A DNA stretch of 45,536 nt. It comes from Lachnospiraceae bacterium. GTDB lineage: Bacteria; Bacillota_A; Clostridia; Lachnospirales; Lachnospiraceae. Where the stretch lies: contig JAIKXV010000096.1 of the NCBI GenBank assembly GCA_024683935.1, positions 1 through 45,536 on the forward strand, written 5' to 3'. The notes under the pieces were generated by a model that worked only from the letters and a program-made list of their open reading frames with translations, searched no databases and had not been told where the DNA came from. Below are positions 1 through 6,792 of the stretch, piece by piece (positions within the stretch are counted from its first letter, which is position 1; each line of letters begins with the position of its first letter). The translations under genes and the position numbers were made by a program.

Positions 1-1
1 C

Positions 2-67
2 CACAAGTATAAGTATCATCTCGACGGTACCTATCGCGTCCTCTTCAGCAAAGAACCTTTTCAGCAT
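2..67 (-). CDS. Flp1-like pilin of the Tad pilus (partial, N-terminus only)
   Basis: Only the first 22 codons are in the window; the gene runs off the left edge. The peptide starts MLKRFFAEEDAIGTVEMI and continues into a hydrophobic stretch. That is the layout of short Flp/Flp1-like pilins: a basic N-terminus, a G-x-x-x-E class III cleavage-type motif (Gly13, Glu17) and then a transmembrane helix. A ribosome-binding site reading GGAAAGGAG lies just upstream of the ATG. It is the last visible gene of the tad operon, 75 bp after tadC, and a small hairpin sits in that gap. By family knowledge the prepilin would be processed by the peptidase encoded at 4413-4826 and assembled by the TadA/B/C machinery. 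The call rests on motif and context. Confidence 0.75.
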   Translation of the reverse strand, partial: MLKRFFAEEDAIGTVEMILILV

Positions 68-102
68 CTTTTCTCTCCTTTCCTTAATGTTTTTATGATA
101 AA

Positions 103-118
103 GTCCGTTTTGCCGGAC
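103..118 (-). terminator. Small hairpin between tadC and the pilin gene
   Basis: A GTCCG/CGGAC stem with a six-base loop, followed on the minus strand by TTTATC. It is too weak for a sure terminator. It could be a partial attenuator or an mRNA-processing/stability element that sets pilin dosage relative to the machinery genes. Confidence 0.3.
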
Positions 119-142
119 AATCTCATACGATTCAGCTTTCGT

Positions 143-1498
143 TCACAGCGAGAATGACAGGAATGCCGGTATGATGACTATTATCATCACCACCAGAAGC
201 ATGATGCCCATCGGCAGCAGGAGTTTGGTCCCTGCCTCTTCTCCGGCTCTTTTCGCATTTGCCTTCCTGTCCTCAAAGGCGTCCCTTGCCTCCGCTTCCA
301 GCGCTGCGTTTAATCCCGCATTTCCCTTCTGCAGGTTCTGGGATAACAGGGTTCCGAGCTTGCTGTACCTTCTCACACCGGTTCTGGTACCGAAATTCTG
401 GTATGCTTCGGATTCCGGAACACCGCCCTTCATTTCCCTTACGGTGATCAGCATTTCTTCCAAAGCGTAGCTCTTTTCTTTTTTCCCTGTTTCTCTCTGT
501 TTTTCATAGTCCGAGGCTATCTTTTCAAAAGCACCCCTTATCGTCATTCCGGCGCAGAAAAAGAGGTTCAGCCGGCTTACTATATCGGGATAATCCATCA
601 GCATTTCCTTTTCCCGTTCCCGTATCTTCTTGTCCAGATCCCTGTCTCTGCCGTACCAGATAACCAGTGCGGCCAGGATACTCATCATGAATATAAGACT
701 CGCACTGCTGCCGCCTGACAGTCTGTACGTGATATCCTCATCTCCCAGGGATCCCGGAAGCACCAGGTTTTCTGCGGATACCGTGAGAGCGTCGTATTTT
801 CCGATCTTCCTGATGACCATGTCCCTGAGTCTCCCCGTTGCATCCTTATGTCTCGGAAATACCAGGACCGGGAAGCTGAAATCTTCGTACCTTCCCTGAT
901 AGCTTAGTGTCGCTGTCAGGACTACCGGCGTTCCATTCGTGTCCTTCACCTCTTCCTGTATGGTGCCGCTGCTGTCCAGCACATCATAATCATCCACCGA
1001 CCACTCGATATTTACCGGATAATCTTCCGCCGTATCCATAAGCTCCAGGTCATATTCCACCCTGTCCAAAGACCGGTTTTCGCCCAGTATCTTTTCCGGC
1101 AGCGTATCTCCGATCCGTTCAAATATCTCATCGGTCTCTTCCGCACTGAACCGGCGCTCTCCCACCGTAAGGGCTATGGGATCCTTTATCTCCCGTTCTC
1201 CCACTTTTGCGATAAGATCAACATTCCGGTCTCCCTGCCCGTATCCCTTTCTCTCTATACGGAGATCCTCAAGGCTGCCGCTATTCAGAAAGACGCTCAA
1301 GGCCATGGCGAGGGAGAGAAATATACCGAGACAGAGCACCGCCAGAACCTCGGCAAGCTTATCCGCCCTGTATTTCTCCGCTTCCTTTCTGCCACCGGAA
1401 GCCGGGTTTAACAGGATCTGCTTTTTTATGATCTCTGCGCTGTTTGACAGCTTGAAATGCTTTAAGATGAGAACAGACAGTTTCTTAAATATCTTCAA
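143..1498 (-). CDS. tadC: TadC-like pilus assembly membrane protein with a large inserted domain
   Basis: A type II secretion F-domain (T2SSF) platform protein of the Tad pilus, 451 residues from the chosen start. I chose the TTG at 1496-1498 because it overlaps the TGA of tadB as TTGA and has GGAGG upstream; an ATG at 1564 lies inside tadB. Predicted layout: transmembrane helix about residues 50-71, then a region of about 190 residues without hydrophobic helices (about 72-264). A second helix follows (265-282), then the cytoplasmic T2SSF helical part (283-425) and a C-terminal helix (426-448). The insert resembles atrophied bacterial Ig-like domains (short beta-like segments, an IEWSV motif) and should face outward. 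Typical TadC proteins are about 300 residues, so the insert accounts for the extra length. Confidence 0.82.
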   Translation of the reverse strand: MKIFKKLSVLILKHFKLSNSAEIIKKQILLNPASGGRKEAEKYRADKLAEVLAVLCLGIFLSLAMALSVFLNSGSLEDLRIERKGYGQGDRNVDLIAKVGEREIKDPIALTVGERRFSAEETDEIFERIGDTLPEKILGENRSLDRVEYDLELMDTAEDYPVNIEWSVDDYDVLDSSGTIQEEVKDTNGTPVVLTATLSYQGRYEDFSFPVLVFPRHKDATGRLRDMVIRKIGKYDALTVSAENLVLPGSLGDEDITYRLSGGSSASLIFMMSILAALVIWYGRDRDLDKKIREREKEMLMDYPDIVSRLNLFFCAGMTIRGAFEKIASDYEKQRETGKKEKSYALEEMLITVREMKGGVPESEAYQNFGTRTGVRRYSKLGTLLSQNLQKGNAGLNAALEAEARDAFEDRKANAKRAGEEAGTKLLLPMGIMLLVVMIIVIIPAFLSFSL

Positions 1499-2238
1499 AC
1501 CTTTTCCGCCTCCGAAATGATCTTCTCCGCCATTATGAAACCCGCGATGTATAGAGAAAGGCATACCGTCATGATCACGCAGCCTGTTATATTGTGATAT
1601 AGCGCCGACAGGAATCCGGCGGAAGTGATATTGAGATAGATAATGATCCCAAACGGTACCGCTTCCATAACCCGGTTTTCATATCTCTTCGAGCTGATCG
1701 CGGTTCTGATATCCCGCCTCACGTCCATCTTGTCCCCGATGGATTCCGCGGCCTTCCTTATAATCCTTGTAAAATCACCGCCGCTTCTCTTCGCTGCCGC
1801 AAACACATTGGCAAAATCCTCTATATCCTCTATCCCGCTGCGGTATGACAATTCCAGCAGGATCTTTTCCAGTGTCTCGTTGGAGCGGAGTCTTCTCGTC
1901 AGTATCCGGAATTCATTTCTGATGGGGCTGTCCCCGTACATTTTTTCCATTACCCTTCCCGCCTCAATAAAGGCGTTTTCGACGGAATAACCGGCGTTCA
2001 GGGAAGACTGCACTGCCATAATGGCTTCCCGGAAACCGAGGGACAGCTCATATTTCCGCTTTTCTATAAGGCTTCGCTTCATATATCTTAAAAACACATA
2101 TTCCAAGGGGATTATCAGAATGAGAAATGCTATTGAACTTCTGTAGAATGTCCAGGAGACAAGGCCCGCGAGAACCGCTCCGGCCGAAAGATACATGATC
2201 CTCTCGCCTCCGGAGAACCTGTATTTGTCATAGTTCAA
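1495..2238 (-). CDS. tadB: TadB pilus assembly membrane protein
   Basis: 247 residues with two N-terminal hydrophobic segments, a T2SSF-type helical core (the motif SLNAGYSVENAF, then ALELSYRSG-like and KRSGGDF-type segments) and two C-terminal hydrophobic segments. This is the normal architecture of the TadB/TadC inner-membrane platform pair. The start is TTG, overlapping the tadA stop as TTGA, with GGGGAGG six bases upstream; the next candidate is Met16. By family role it works with TadA and TadC to drive pilin extrusion through the cytoplasmic membrane. Gene order and coupled overlaps place it in the same transcript as tadA and tadC. Confidence 0.85.
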   Translation of the reverse strand: MNYDKYRFSGGERIMYLSAGAVLAGLVSWTFYRSSIAFLILIIPLEYVFLRYMKRSLIEKRKYELSLGFREAIMAVQSSLNAGYSVENAFIEAGRVMEKMYGDSPIRNEFRILTRRLRSNETLEKILLELSYRSGIEDIEDFANVFAAAKRSGGDFTRIIRKAAESIGDKMDVRRDIRTAISSKRYENRVMEAVPFGIIIYLNITSAGFLSALYHNITGCVIMTVCLSLYIAGFIMAEKIISEAEKV

Positions 2239-3428
2239 AGGAACCCTCCCCTTTCCAGCTTTTCCGTAAACAAAAGCTCATTTTTCTTCCTGAGCCTCGA
2301 TCCCTGATATGAATAAAGAGTGCTGCAGGTGATCTCCCCGTCCTCATAACCTGTGATCTCCACTATCTCCAGAACCTTACGGCTCTTATCCCGGAGCCTC
2401 CCGAGATGTACTATGATGTCCACCGCGGAGGCTATCTGTCTCCGGATCGCTGCAAGGGGCAGATCCATTCCCGCCATGAGCACCATCGTCTCCAGCCTCG
2501 AAAGCATATCCTTTGCGGAATTGGCGTGGCCCGTTGAAAGACTCCCGTCATGGCCTGTGTTAGCGGCCTGGAGGAAGTCAAAAGCCGCGCCGTCTCTTAT
2601 CTCACCAACTATGATCCGGTCAGGTCTCATCCTCAGGGACGATTTTATAAGGTCCCTCATGGTCACCGGGATACAGCCTTCCACGTTTGCGTTTCTGGTT
2701 TCGAGGCTCACCAGGTTCGGTATTCCCTGTATCTGCAGTTCGGCCGAATCCTCTATCGTTATGACTCTGGTGTCCTCCGGGATAAATGATGACATAGCGT
2801 TTAAGAATGTGGTCTTTCCGCTGCCGGTGCCTCCTGAAACAAAGATGTTGTACCCGCTTATCACCAGCTTTTTCAGGAATTCCACCACCTCCGGGGTGAT
2901 GGAGCCGAAGCGGATCAGATCCTCCATTTTTATCGGACTGTCCGGGAACCGCCGGATGGTGATTATGGGGCCGTTAAGTGCCACGGGATTCATGACTATA
3001 TTTACTCTGGCTCCGTTTTCCAGCCTGGCATCCACAATGGGAGAGGCCTCATTTACCACCCTGTTGGAACCCGCTGCTATCTGCTGGATAACGTCATTCA
3101 GGCTTTCCTTTGATTCGAAGCGCTTGTCCCAAAGGCTTAAACATCCGTCTCTTTCGATGAAGATGTTCTCCGTGCCGTTTACCATGATCTCCGTCACATG
3201 CGGATCGTCTATCAGGCTCTGTATCACGCCCTTCTTTCTGATGGAATCGAAGAGCTCGTGCATCAGTCTGCGCTTCTCTTCGAGACTTAAGAAGGTTCTC
3301 TTTCCCGCGGAAAGTATGGCGCAGTTTATGATCTCCTCTATCTCCTCATCACTTACTTCCCTTGAAAGATCAATATCTCTCAGTATGGCGTCGTGGAGCT
3401 TTGTCTTTATTTCCGTAAGGTTTTTCAT
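2235..3428 (-). CDS. tadA: TadA/CpaF pilus secretion ATPase
   Basis: A 397-residue member of the VirB11/CpaF branch of type II/IV secretion ATPases. Visible motifs are a Walker A GGTGSGKTT at residues 199-207, an Asp-box segment TIEDSAELQ (224-232), a Walker B region RIIVGEIRDG (271-280) and a His box TGHDGSLSTGHAN (291-303). The N-terminal 170 residues carry the usual CpaF signatures, such as DPHVTEIMVNG and the R-V-N motif. It should hexamerise on the cytoplasmic face and energise Flp pilus assembly through TadB/TadC. Its ATG overlaps the stop of the TadZ-like gene as ATGA. Length and motifs are complete. Confidence 0.95.
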   Translation of the reverse strand: MKNLTEIKTKLHDAILRDIDLSREVSDEEIEEIINCAILSAGKRTFLSLEEKRRLMHELFDSIRKKGVIQSLIDDPHVTEIMVNGTENIFIERDGCLSLWDKRFESKESLNDVIQQIAAGSNRVVNEASPIVDARLENGARVNIVMNPVALNGPIITIRRFPDSPIKMEDLIRFGSITPEVVEFLKKLVISGYNIFVSGGTGSGKTTFLNAMSSFIPEDTRVITIEDSAELQIQGIPNLVSLETRNANVEGCIPVTMRDLIKSSLRMRPDRIIVGEIRDGAAFDFLQAANTGHDGSLSTGHANSAKDMLSRLETMVLMAGMDLPLAAIRRQIASAVDIIVHLGRLRDKSRKVLEIVEITGYEDGEITCSTLYSYQGSRLRKKNELLFTEKLERGGFL

Positions 3429-4402
3429 AGTGCCCTCACAAAGTCGCCCATCGGAGAATCGGACAGACTGTAGAGATTTCCGTTCAGCTCATTCATAAAG
3501 GGAATGCTGATCTCCCTGGTCTTTTCAAGGATCTCACCCAGCTCCATTATGCGGAGCATGGCTTCGTACTGCTCGATCTTTGCCTTTGAAACCGTATCCT
3601 CCCTGACCGGCATGTATATCGTCCTCGCGGCCTGCAGTATATCCAAAAATCCGCTTATCGAGTCGGACAGATCCACCACTATCTTTGAGTAATCACAGCC
3701 GCAGAGTTCATTAAACAGGATGACCCAGGTTTCGCGGCTGACCGACAGTATATCGAGAGGCGAGATCACCGGAGGTACATAGTCCAAAAGTCCCGCCTTT
3801 TCCACCATGCTGGCCAGCTTACAGGGAAAATTCCTTTTTTTCTGATCGATGTAAAAGAGAAGATCGGATAAGTCGCTCATAAAATTATTCTGCAGGAGCT
3901 GGTTAAATCCCGAGTATTCTTCAAGGTTCATATACAGCACCTTTTCCTTCTCCGCCAGAACCTCTCCCAGTGCGAAGGCGAAGGATGTTCTGAAGCTCCG
4001 TCTGATGGGGGAATAAACCACGATCATCTCGGTACTTACACTGCTGATGAGTCCTGTTTCCAACATGGGCTGTTCGGCGTAGTAGCACATCACTTCCCGC
4101 ATGATATTTTCCGATGACTGGTATTTGCAGATGGATTTATGTCCCTTTCCGTCCCTTGCCCCGTCATTCTCTGACAGGACCATCATCTCTCCGGTCTCGC
4201 AGGCTTCAATGTCATCATCCAGGTCATCCTCGGGGATCAGAAGGATGTCTATGTCATTTCCCCTGATGTAATCCTTCAGCAGCTCCTTGTCCGTAAAGCC
4301 CTGTATCTCCAACGGAACCGAACGGCAGTCATTCATATAGCTCATCAGTTTTGTTACGTACTCTTCATCCGGATCAAATACCGCAAGTGTGTTTTTCTTC
4401 AT
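3425..4402 (-). CDS. TadZ/CpaE-like pilus localisation protein with degenerate P-loop
   Basis: 325 residues. Residues 1-65 look like a receiver-type fold (an acidic DPDEEY near the N-terminus and a hydrophobic DIDILLIPEDD strand). From about 125 on there is a ParA/MinD-like fold as in TadZ/CpaE. The expected P-loop reads VVYSPIRRSFRTSFA at 129-143 and lacks the Gly-Lys-Thr/Ser core, so ATP binding is doubtful. Members of this family with altered Walker motifs are known, and in other bacteria they act as polar hubs for the pilus ATPase. It sits between the prepilin peptidase (10-bp gap) and tadA (ATGA overlap). It could also be a diverged two-domain response-regulator relative. Confidence 0.75.
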   Translation of the reverse strand: MKKNTLAVFDPDEEYVTKLMSYMNDCRSVPLEIQGFTDKELLKDYIRGNDIDILLIPEDDLDDDIEACETGEMMVLSENDGARDGKGHKSICKYQSSENIMREVMCYYAEQPMLETGLISSVSTEMIVVYSPIRRSFRTSFAFALGEVLAEKEKVLYMNLEEYSGFNQLLQNNFMSDLSDLLFYIDQKKRNFPCKLASMVEKAGLLDYVPPVISPLDILSVSRETWVILFNELCGCDYSKIVVDLSDSISGFLDILQAARTIYMPVREDTVSKAKIEQYEAMLRIMELGEILEKTREISIPFMNELNGNLYSLSDSPMGDFVRAL

Positions 4403-4412
4403 TTCTCTCCCT

Positions 4413-4826
4413 TCAGATGCTCATTAATATCCCAAGGCTTACCGGCAGTGCCATCGGGATCCTTATCCCTTTTATCTTTCCTGTCCTTACCGCCATAAAG
4501 AGAAGGAGAAGTACGCTGAATGCCGTGACGGGTATCAGCGACTCTTTAAGAACCTCGTGTCCCGTATAGACTGCAATGGACATTATGAATTTGATGTCCC
4601 CTGCCCCTAAGTATCCCCCTGCGTAGAAAACATACAGCAGGGCAAATACCAGAAGGGCCGAAAGGATTCCGTCAACCGCCCCCTCTATGCCTCTCTCCAA
4701 AAAGGCAAAGACAAGACCCAGTACAAAAAAGAAAACATTTTGAAGATTATCAATGTAACGTGCTCTCAGATCTGTAAGGGATGCTGCGATGAGGAACATG
4801 AAAAGAACCGGTCTTCCCATAATCAT
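4413..4826 (-). CDS. Prepilin peptidase (A24 family, TadV/CpaA type)
   Basis: A 137-residue polytopic membrane protein of the short A24A type, without the N-terminal methylase half of PilD. The two catalytic aspartate sites are visible: the Asp in LTDLRARYIDN (about residue 18) and the GxGD motif in YLGAGDIKFIMS. It should cleave the leader of Flp-type prepilins such as the one at 2-67. It is the first gene of the tad operon. Two near-equal starts, ATG and the ATG two codons later, follow a modest GGCGG ribosome-binding site. No clean promoter was identified in the 110 bp upstream. Confidence 0.88.
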   Translation of the reverse strand: MIMGRPVLFMFLIAASLTDLRARYIDNLQNVFFFVLGLVFAFLERGIEGAVDGILSALLVFALLYVFYAGGYLGAGDIKFIMSIAVYTGHEVLKESLIPVTAFSVLLLLFMAVRTGKIKGIRIPMALPVSLGILMSI

Positions 4827-4935
4827 CCGCCTTGAAACTTTAGATCAGTTAATTCCTGTTTTGGAATCTCTGCCGAAACGGCAATTTTGAATTTCAGAAA
4901 ATTGCTTTCTTGAAATGTGAGATTGAGAATACACC

Positions 4936-4970
4936 AATCGGGCCGGTTTGTCCAGCCCGATTTTTGTATT
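4936..4970. terminator. Rho-independent hairpin between upp and the tad operon
   Basis: An 8-bp inverted repeat AATCGGGC/GCCCGATT (4936-4943 and 4955-4962). The U-rich run lies on the plus-strand side (ATTTTTGTATTTT). In the minus direction, which is the direction of upp, only weak U content follows. It probably ends upp transcripts, but the good U-tract faces the opposite way. Confidence 0.55.
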
Positions 4971-4997
4971 TTAATGTGTACAATTTGGAGACAAAAC

Positions 4998-5645
4998 TTA
5001 TTTTGTTCCGAAAATACGGTCTCCGGCGTCTCCCAGACCGGGACAGATATATGCGTTCTTATTCAGCTCGCGGTCCAGGTGGCCGATATAGATCTGCACA
5101 TCGGGATGGGCCTCTGTAAGCGCCTTTACGCCCTCCGGAGCAGCTATGATGCACATGAATTTGATCTTCACTCCACCCCTTTCCTTGATGAATTTTATGG
5201 CGTCGATGGCGGAACCGCCCGTTGCCAGCATGGGGTCGGTTACGATGATCGTCCTTTCGTTTATGGGTGCCGGGAGCTTGCAGTAATAGGAATGTGGCTT
5301 GTGGGTTTCCTCATCCCTGTATAAGCCAATATGTCCCACCTTTGCAGCAGGAAGGAGATTTAAGATACCGTCTGTCATGCCGAGACCTGCCCGGAGTATC
5401 GGTACTATGGCCTGCTTCCTTCCGGCCAGCACGGGAGACACGGTTTTTTCGATGGGGGTTTCCACATCGATATCCCTTAATTCCAAATCCCGCAGTGCCT
5501 CGTATCCCATGAGCATGGCGATCTCATTTACGAGCTGGCGGAACTCTGCAGTTCCCGTGTTCTTATCCCGGAGCCTGGTTATCTTGTGCTGGATAAGGGG
5601 ATGGTCAAGAACTATCACATTTTCTGATTCAATACCTGAGGACAT
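4998..5645 (-). CDS. upp: Uracil phosphoribosyltransferase
   Basis: Converts uracil and PRPP to UMP and pyrophosphate in pyrimidine salvage. 215 residues, the standard length. The PRPP-binding motif [12 protein letters not shown] is present, as are the N-terminal HPLIQHKIT segment and the C-terminal [16 protein letters not shown] signature of Upp. I chose the ATG at 5643-5645 rather than the in-frame ATG 15 bases upstream. The upstream codons (ATGAAAGGAGAAAAA) are really the ribosome-binding site AAAGGAG, placed correctly for the later ATG. It follows the CAP-domain gene with a hairpin in the gap, and stands alone functionally. Confidence 0.96.
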   Translation of the reverse strand: MSSGIESENVIVLDHPLIQHKITRLRDKNTGTAEFRQLVNEIAMLMGYEALRDLELRDIDVETPIEKTVSPVLAGRKQAIVPILRAGLGMTDGILNLLPAAKVGHIGLYRDEETHKPHSYYCKLPAPINERTIIVTDPMLATGGSAIDAIKFIKERGGVKIKFMCIIAAPEGVKALTEAHPDVQIYIGHLDRELNKNAYICPGLGDAGDRIFGTK

Positions 5646-5665
5646 TTTTTCTCCTTTCATAAAGA

Positions 5666-5693
5666 CAGCCGTCAGTGCTTATCCTGGCGGCTG
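5666..5693 (-). terminator. Hairpin in the CAP gene/upp gap
   Basis: Inverted repeat CAGCCG/CGGCTG with an additional CAG/CTG inside, followed on the minus strand by TCTTTAT and then the upp ribosome-binding site. It may be a weak terminator of the CAP gene or a structured upp leader. The U-run is short. Confidence 0.45.
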
Positions 5694-5712
5694 CAGTGTT
5701 TTATCTTGATTC

Positions 5713-6162
5713 TCAGCTGCTGAACATATAGGCAACCGTGATCTTTCCGTTGCCGACATAGCTGGAGATCCCTATGCGGGTATACTCACCAAAGACCATG
5801 TTATCATAATGCGCCGGGGACGCTACCAGATTGTCGAACATGATCTTTGAGGCCTCTTCAACATCCTCTGTTTCTCTCACGTAGGAAAGGTTCTCGCCCT
5901 TCCACTTGTTTCCGGGGATCATCTTAACGCCCTGCTCTCCGTTCGGCCTGGTATGGCTCCACTTTGAAGAAGCCTCCTTCGAACGGATATTGGCAATCGA
6001 AATAAGGCTGCTGTCTATAGCCAACGCCTTCAACCCCTGGGATGCCCTAAGCTCATTGATATTCTGCAGCATGGCATTATTAACAGCGTTAGTATTAACT
6101 GCATATGCATCAACGCTAAAAAGCATGGTAAATAGAATTACCATGAAAAGCAATTTTCTCAT
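5713..6162 (-). CDS. Secreted CAP/SCP-domain protein under riboswitch control
   Basis: 149 residues. The N-terminus is a signal peptide (MRKLLFMVILF..., likely cut after VDAYA at about residue 21). The rest is a single small CAP domain: a helix with MLQNINELRASQGL, a KWSHTRPNGEQ segment, a GENLSY motif and a final beta strand ending near GKITVAYMFSS. Bacterial CAP proteins of this kind are exported, but their biochemical roles are mostly unknown. The start at 6160-6162 has GGGGGA upstream; an in-frame ATG at 6192 is inside the riboswitch aptamer and is not a sensible start. The leader carries its own promoter and a c-di-GMP-I aptamer, so expression should follow cellular c-di-GMP. Confidence 0.88.
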   Translation of the reverse strand: MRKLLFMVILFTMLFSVDAYAVNTNAVNNAMLQNINELRASQGLKALAIDSSLISIANIRSKEASSKWSHTRPNGEQGVKMIPGNKWKGENLSYVRETEDVEEASKIMFDNLVASPAHYDNMVFGEYTRIGISSYVGNGKITVAYMFSS

Positions 6163-6183
6163 CGAAAGTCCCCCGTAACAGAG

Positions 6184-6261
6184 GAACTGCAACTGGCTGC
6201 CTCATAAAGGCCCTATAGTTTTGCGCCCCCGTGTTGCCACGGGTTTGCCAATGTACAGTTC
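6184..6261 (-). promoter_or_regulatory. c-di-GMP-I (GEMM-I) riboswitch aptamer
   Basis: Read on the minus strand, the leader shows GGCAAACC, then a hairpin CCCGTG-GCAA-CACGGG with a GNRA tetraloop. These are followed by GGCGCAAAACTATAGGG, a small GCCT/AGGC hairpin and AGCCAGTTGCAG. The order matches the GEMM-I consensus. The closing stem P1 can form from GAACTG (6256-6261) and CAGTTC (6184-6189). The base before CAAACC is G, the residue expected for c-di-GMP rather than the A seen in the cGAMP-preferring variants. It lies directly between a promoter and the CAP gene, about 20 nt before the start codon. Confidence 0.9.
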
Positions 6262-6268
6262 TGCTGGT

Positions 6269-6297
6269 ATTTTAGCGCAAATACGAAATAAGGGCAA
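6269..6297 (-). promoter_or_regulatory. Vegetative (sigma-A type) promoter of the riboswitch/CAP transcript
   Basis: -35 TTGCCC at 6292-6297, a 17-bp spacer and -10 TAAAAT at 6269-6274 on the minus strand. The predicted start falls just before the aptamer's first stem. It begins right after the fliS stop codon, so the CAP gene is not just a tail of the flagellar transcript. Confidence 0.75.
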
Positions 6298-6303
6298 CCC
6301 GGC

Positions 6304-6765
6304 CTATACGGAAAAACCGCGGTTTCCGGGGGCTACATTATTACTGATCCCGGATCTGCCATAGGTAAGTCCGGAATAGACGGTTTCTATGTTTTTCATC
6401 TCCGGGCCGGAACTGTCCTGATCGGCAATCTTTTCAAAGGCGTCATGAAGCTGGGTAAGGAGCTTCTCTGCTTCATCCAGCACCTTTGTGTTATTGCGGA
6501 TCATCGCTTTGTCCAGCAGCAGGGAAATGTAGTTATAGATCCTGTACAGATAAAGGGCGATCTCCTGGGAGTAGTCAAGGACTCCCCTCAGCTGGTCTAT
6601 GCAGCTCTTCGCATGCTGTATGCCCCGGGTCAGCTCGTCCCGGTCCGCAGCATTTTTCGCGTCTTCCAGATATGTTAAAGCAAGTTCATAGGTCAGGACT
6701 ACTATCCTCGTCCTGTTTGCCTGTGAGATCCTGAGGGTAAATTCTTTCTTCTTTTCGTCAGTCAT
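6304..6765 (-). CDS. fliS: FliS-like flagellin export chaperone
   Basis: 153 residues, mostly helical, with the pattern of FliS: an N-terminal RISQANRTRIVVLTYELAL helix, a LTRGIQHAKSCIDQLRGVLDYSQEIALYLYRIYNYIS core and a C-terminal VLDEAEKLLTQLHDAF helix. FliS binds the C-terminus of flagellin in the cytosol and prevents polymerisation before export. It lies 27 bp downstream of flagellin in the same direction, with AAGGAGG nine bases before the ATG, and should share the flagellin transcript. The N-terminus lacks the usual Y-x-x-x-x poly-Q start, and the last 25 residues (GRSGISNNVAPGNRGFSV) look disordered. Confidence 0.85.
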   Translation of the reverse strand: MTDEKKKEFTLRISQANRTRIVVLTYELALTYLEDAKNAADRDELTRGIQHAKSCIDQLRGVLDYSQEIALYLYRIYNYISLLLDKAMIRNNTKVLDEAEKLLTQLHDAFEKIADQDSSGPEMKNIETVYSGLTYGRSGISNNVAPGNRGFSV

Positions 6766-6792
6766 CTATGGGTCCCTCCTTATGACAAAACG

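Noticed and set aside
2353..3498. Long plus-strand open frame opposite tadA
   Set aside because: It is a shadow of a well-conserved ATPase gene, with Ser/Arg-rich composition and no recognisable motif.
5646..5660. Upstream ATG for upp adding five codons
   Set aside because: The extra codons contain the AAAGGAG ribosome-binding site of the ATG at 5643-5645.
6163..6192. Upstream ATG for the CAP protein
   Set aside because: It lies inside the riboswitch aptamer; the later ATG starts a normal signal peptide and has GGGGGA upstream.
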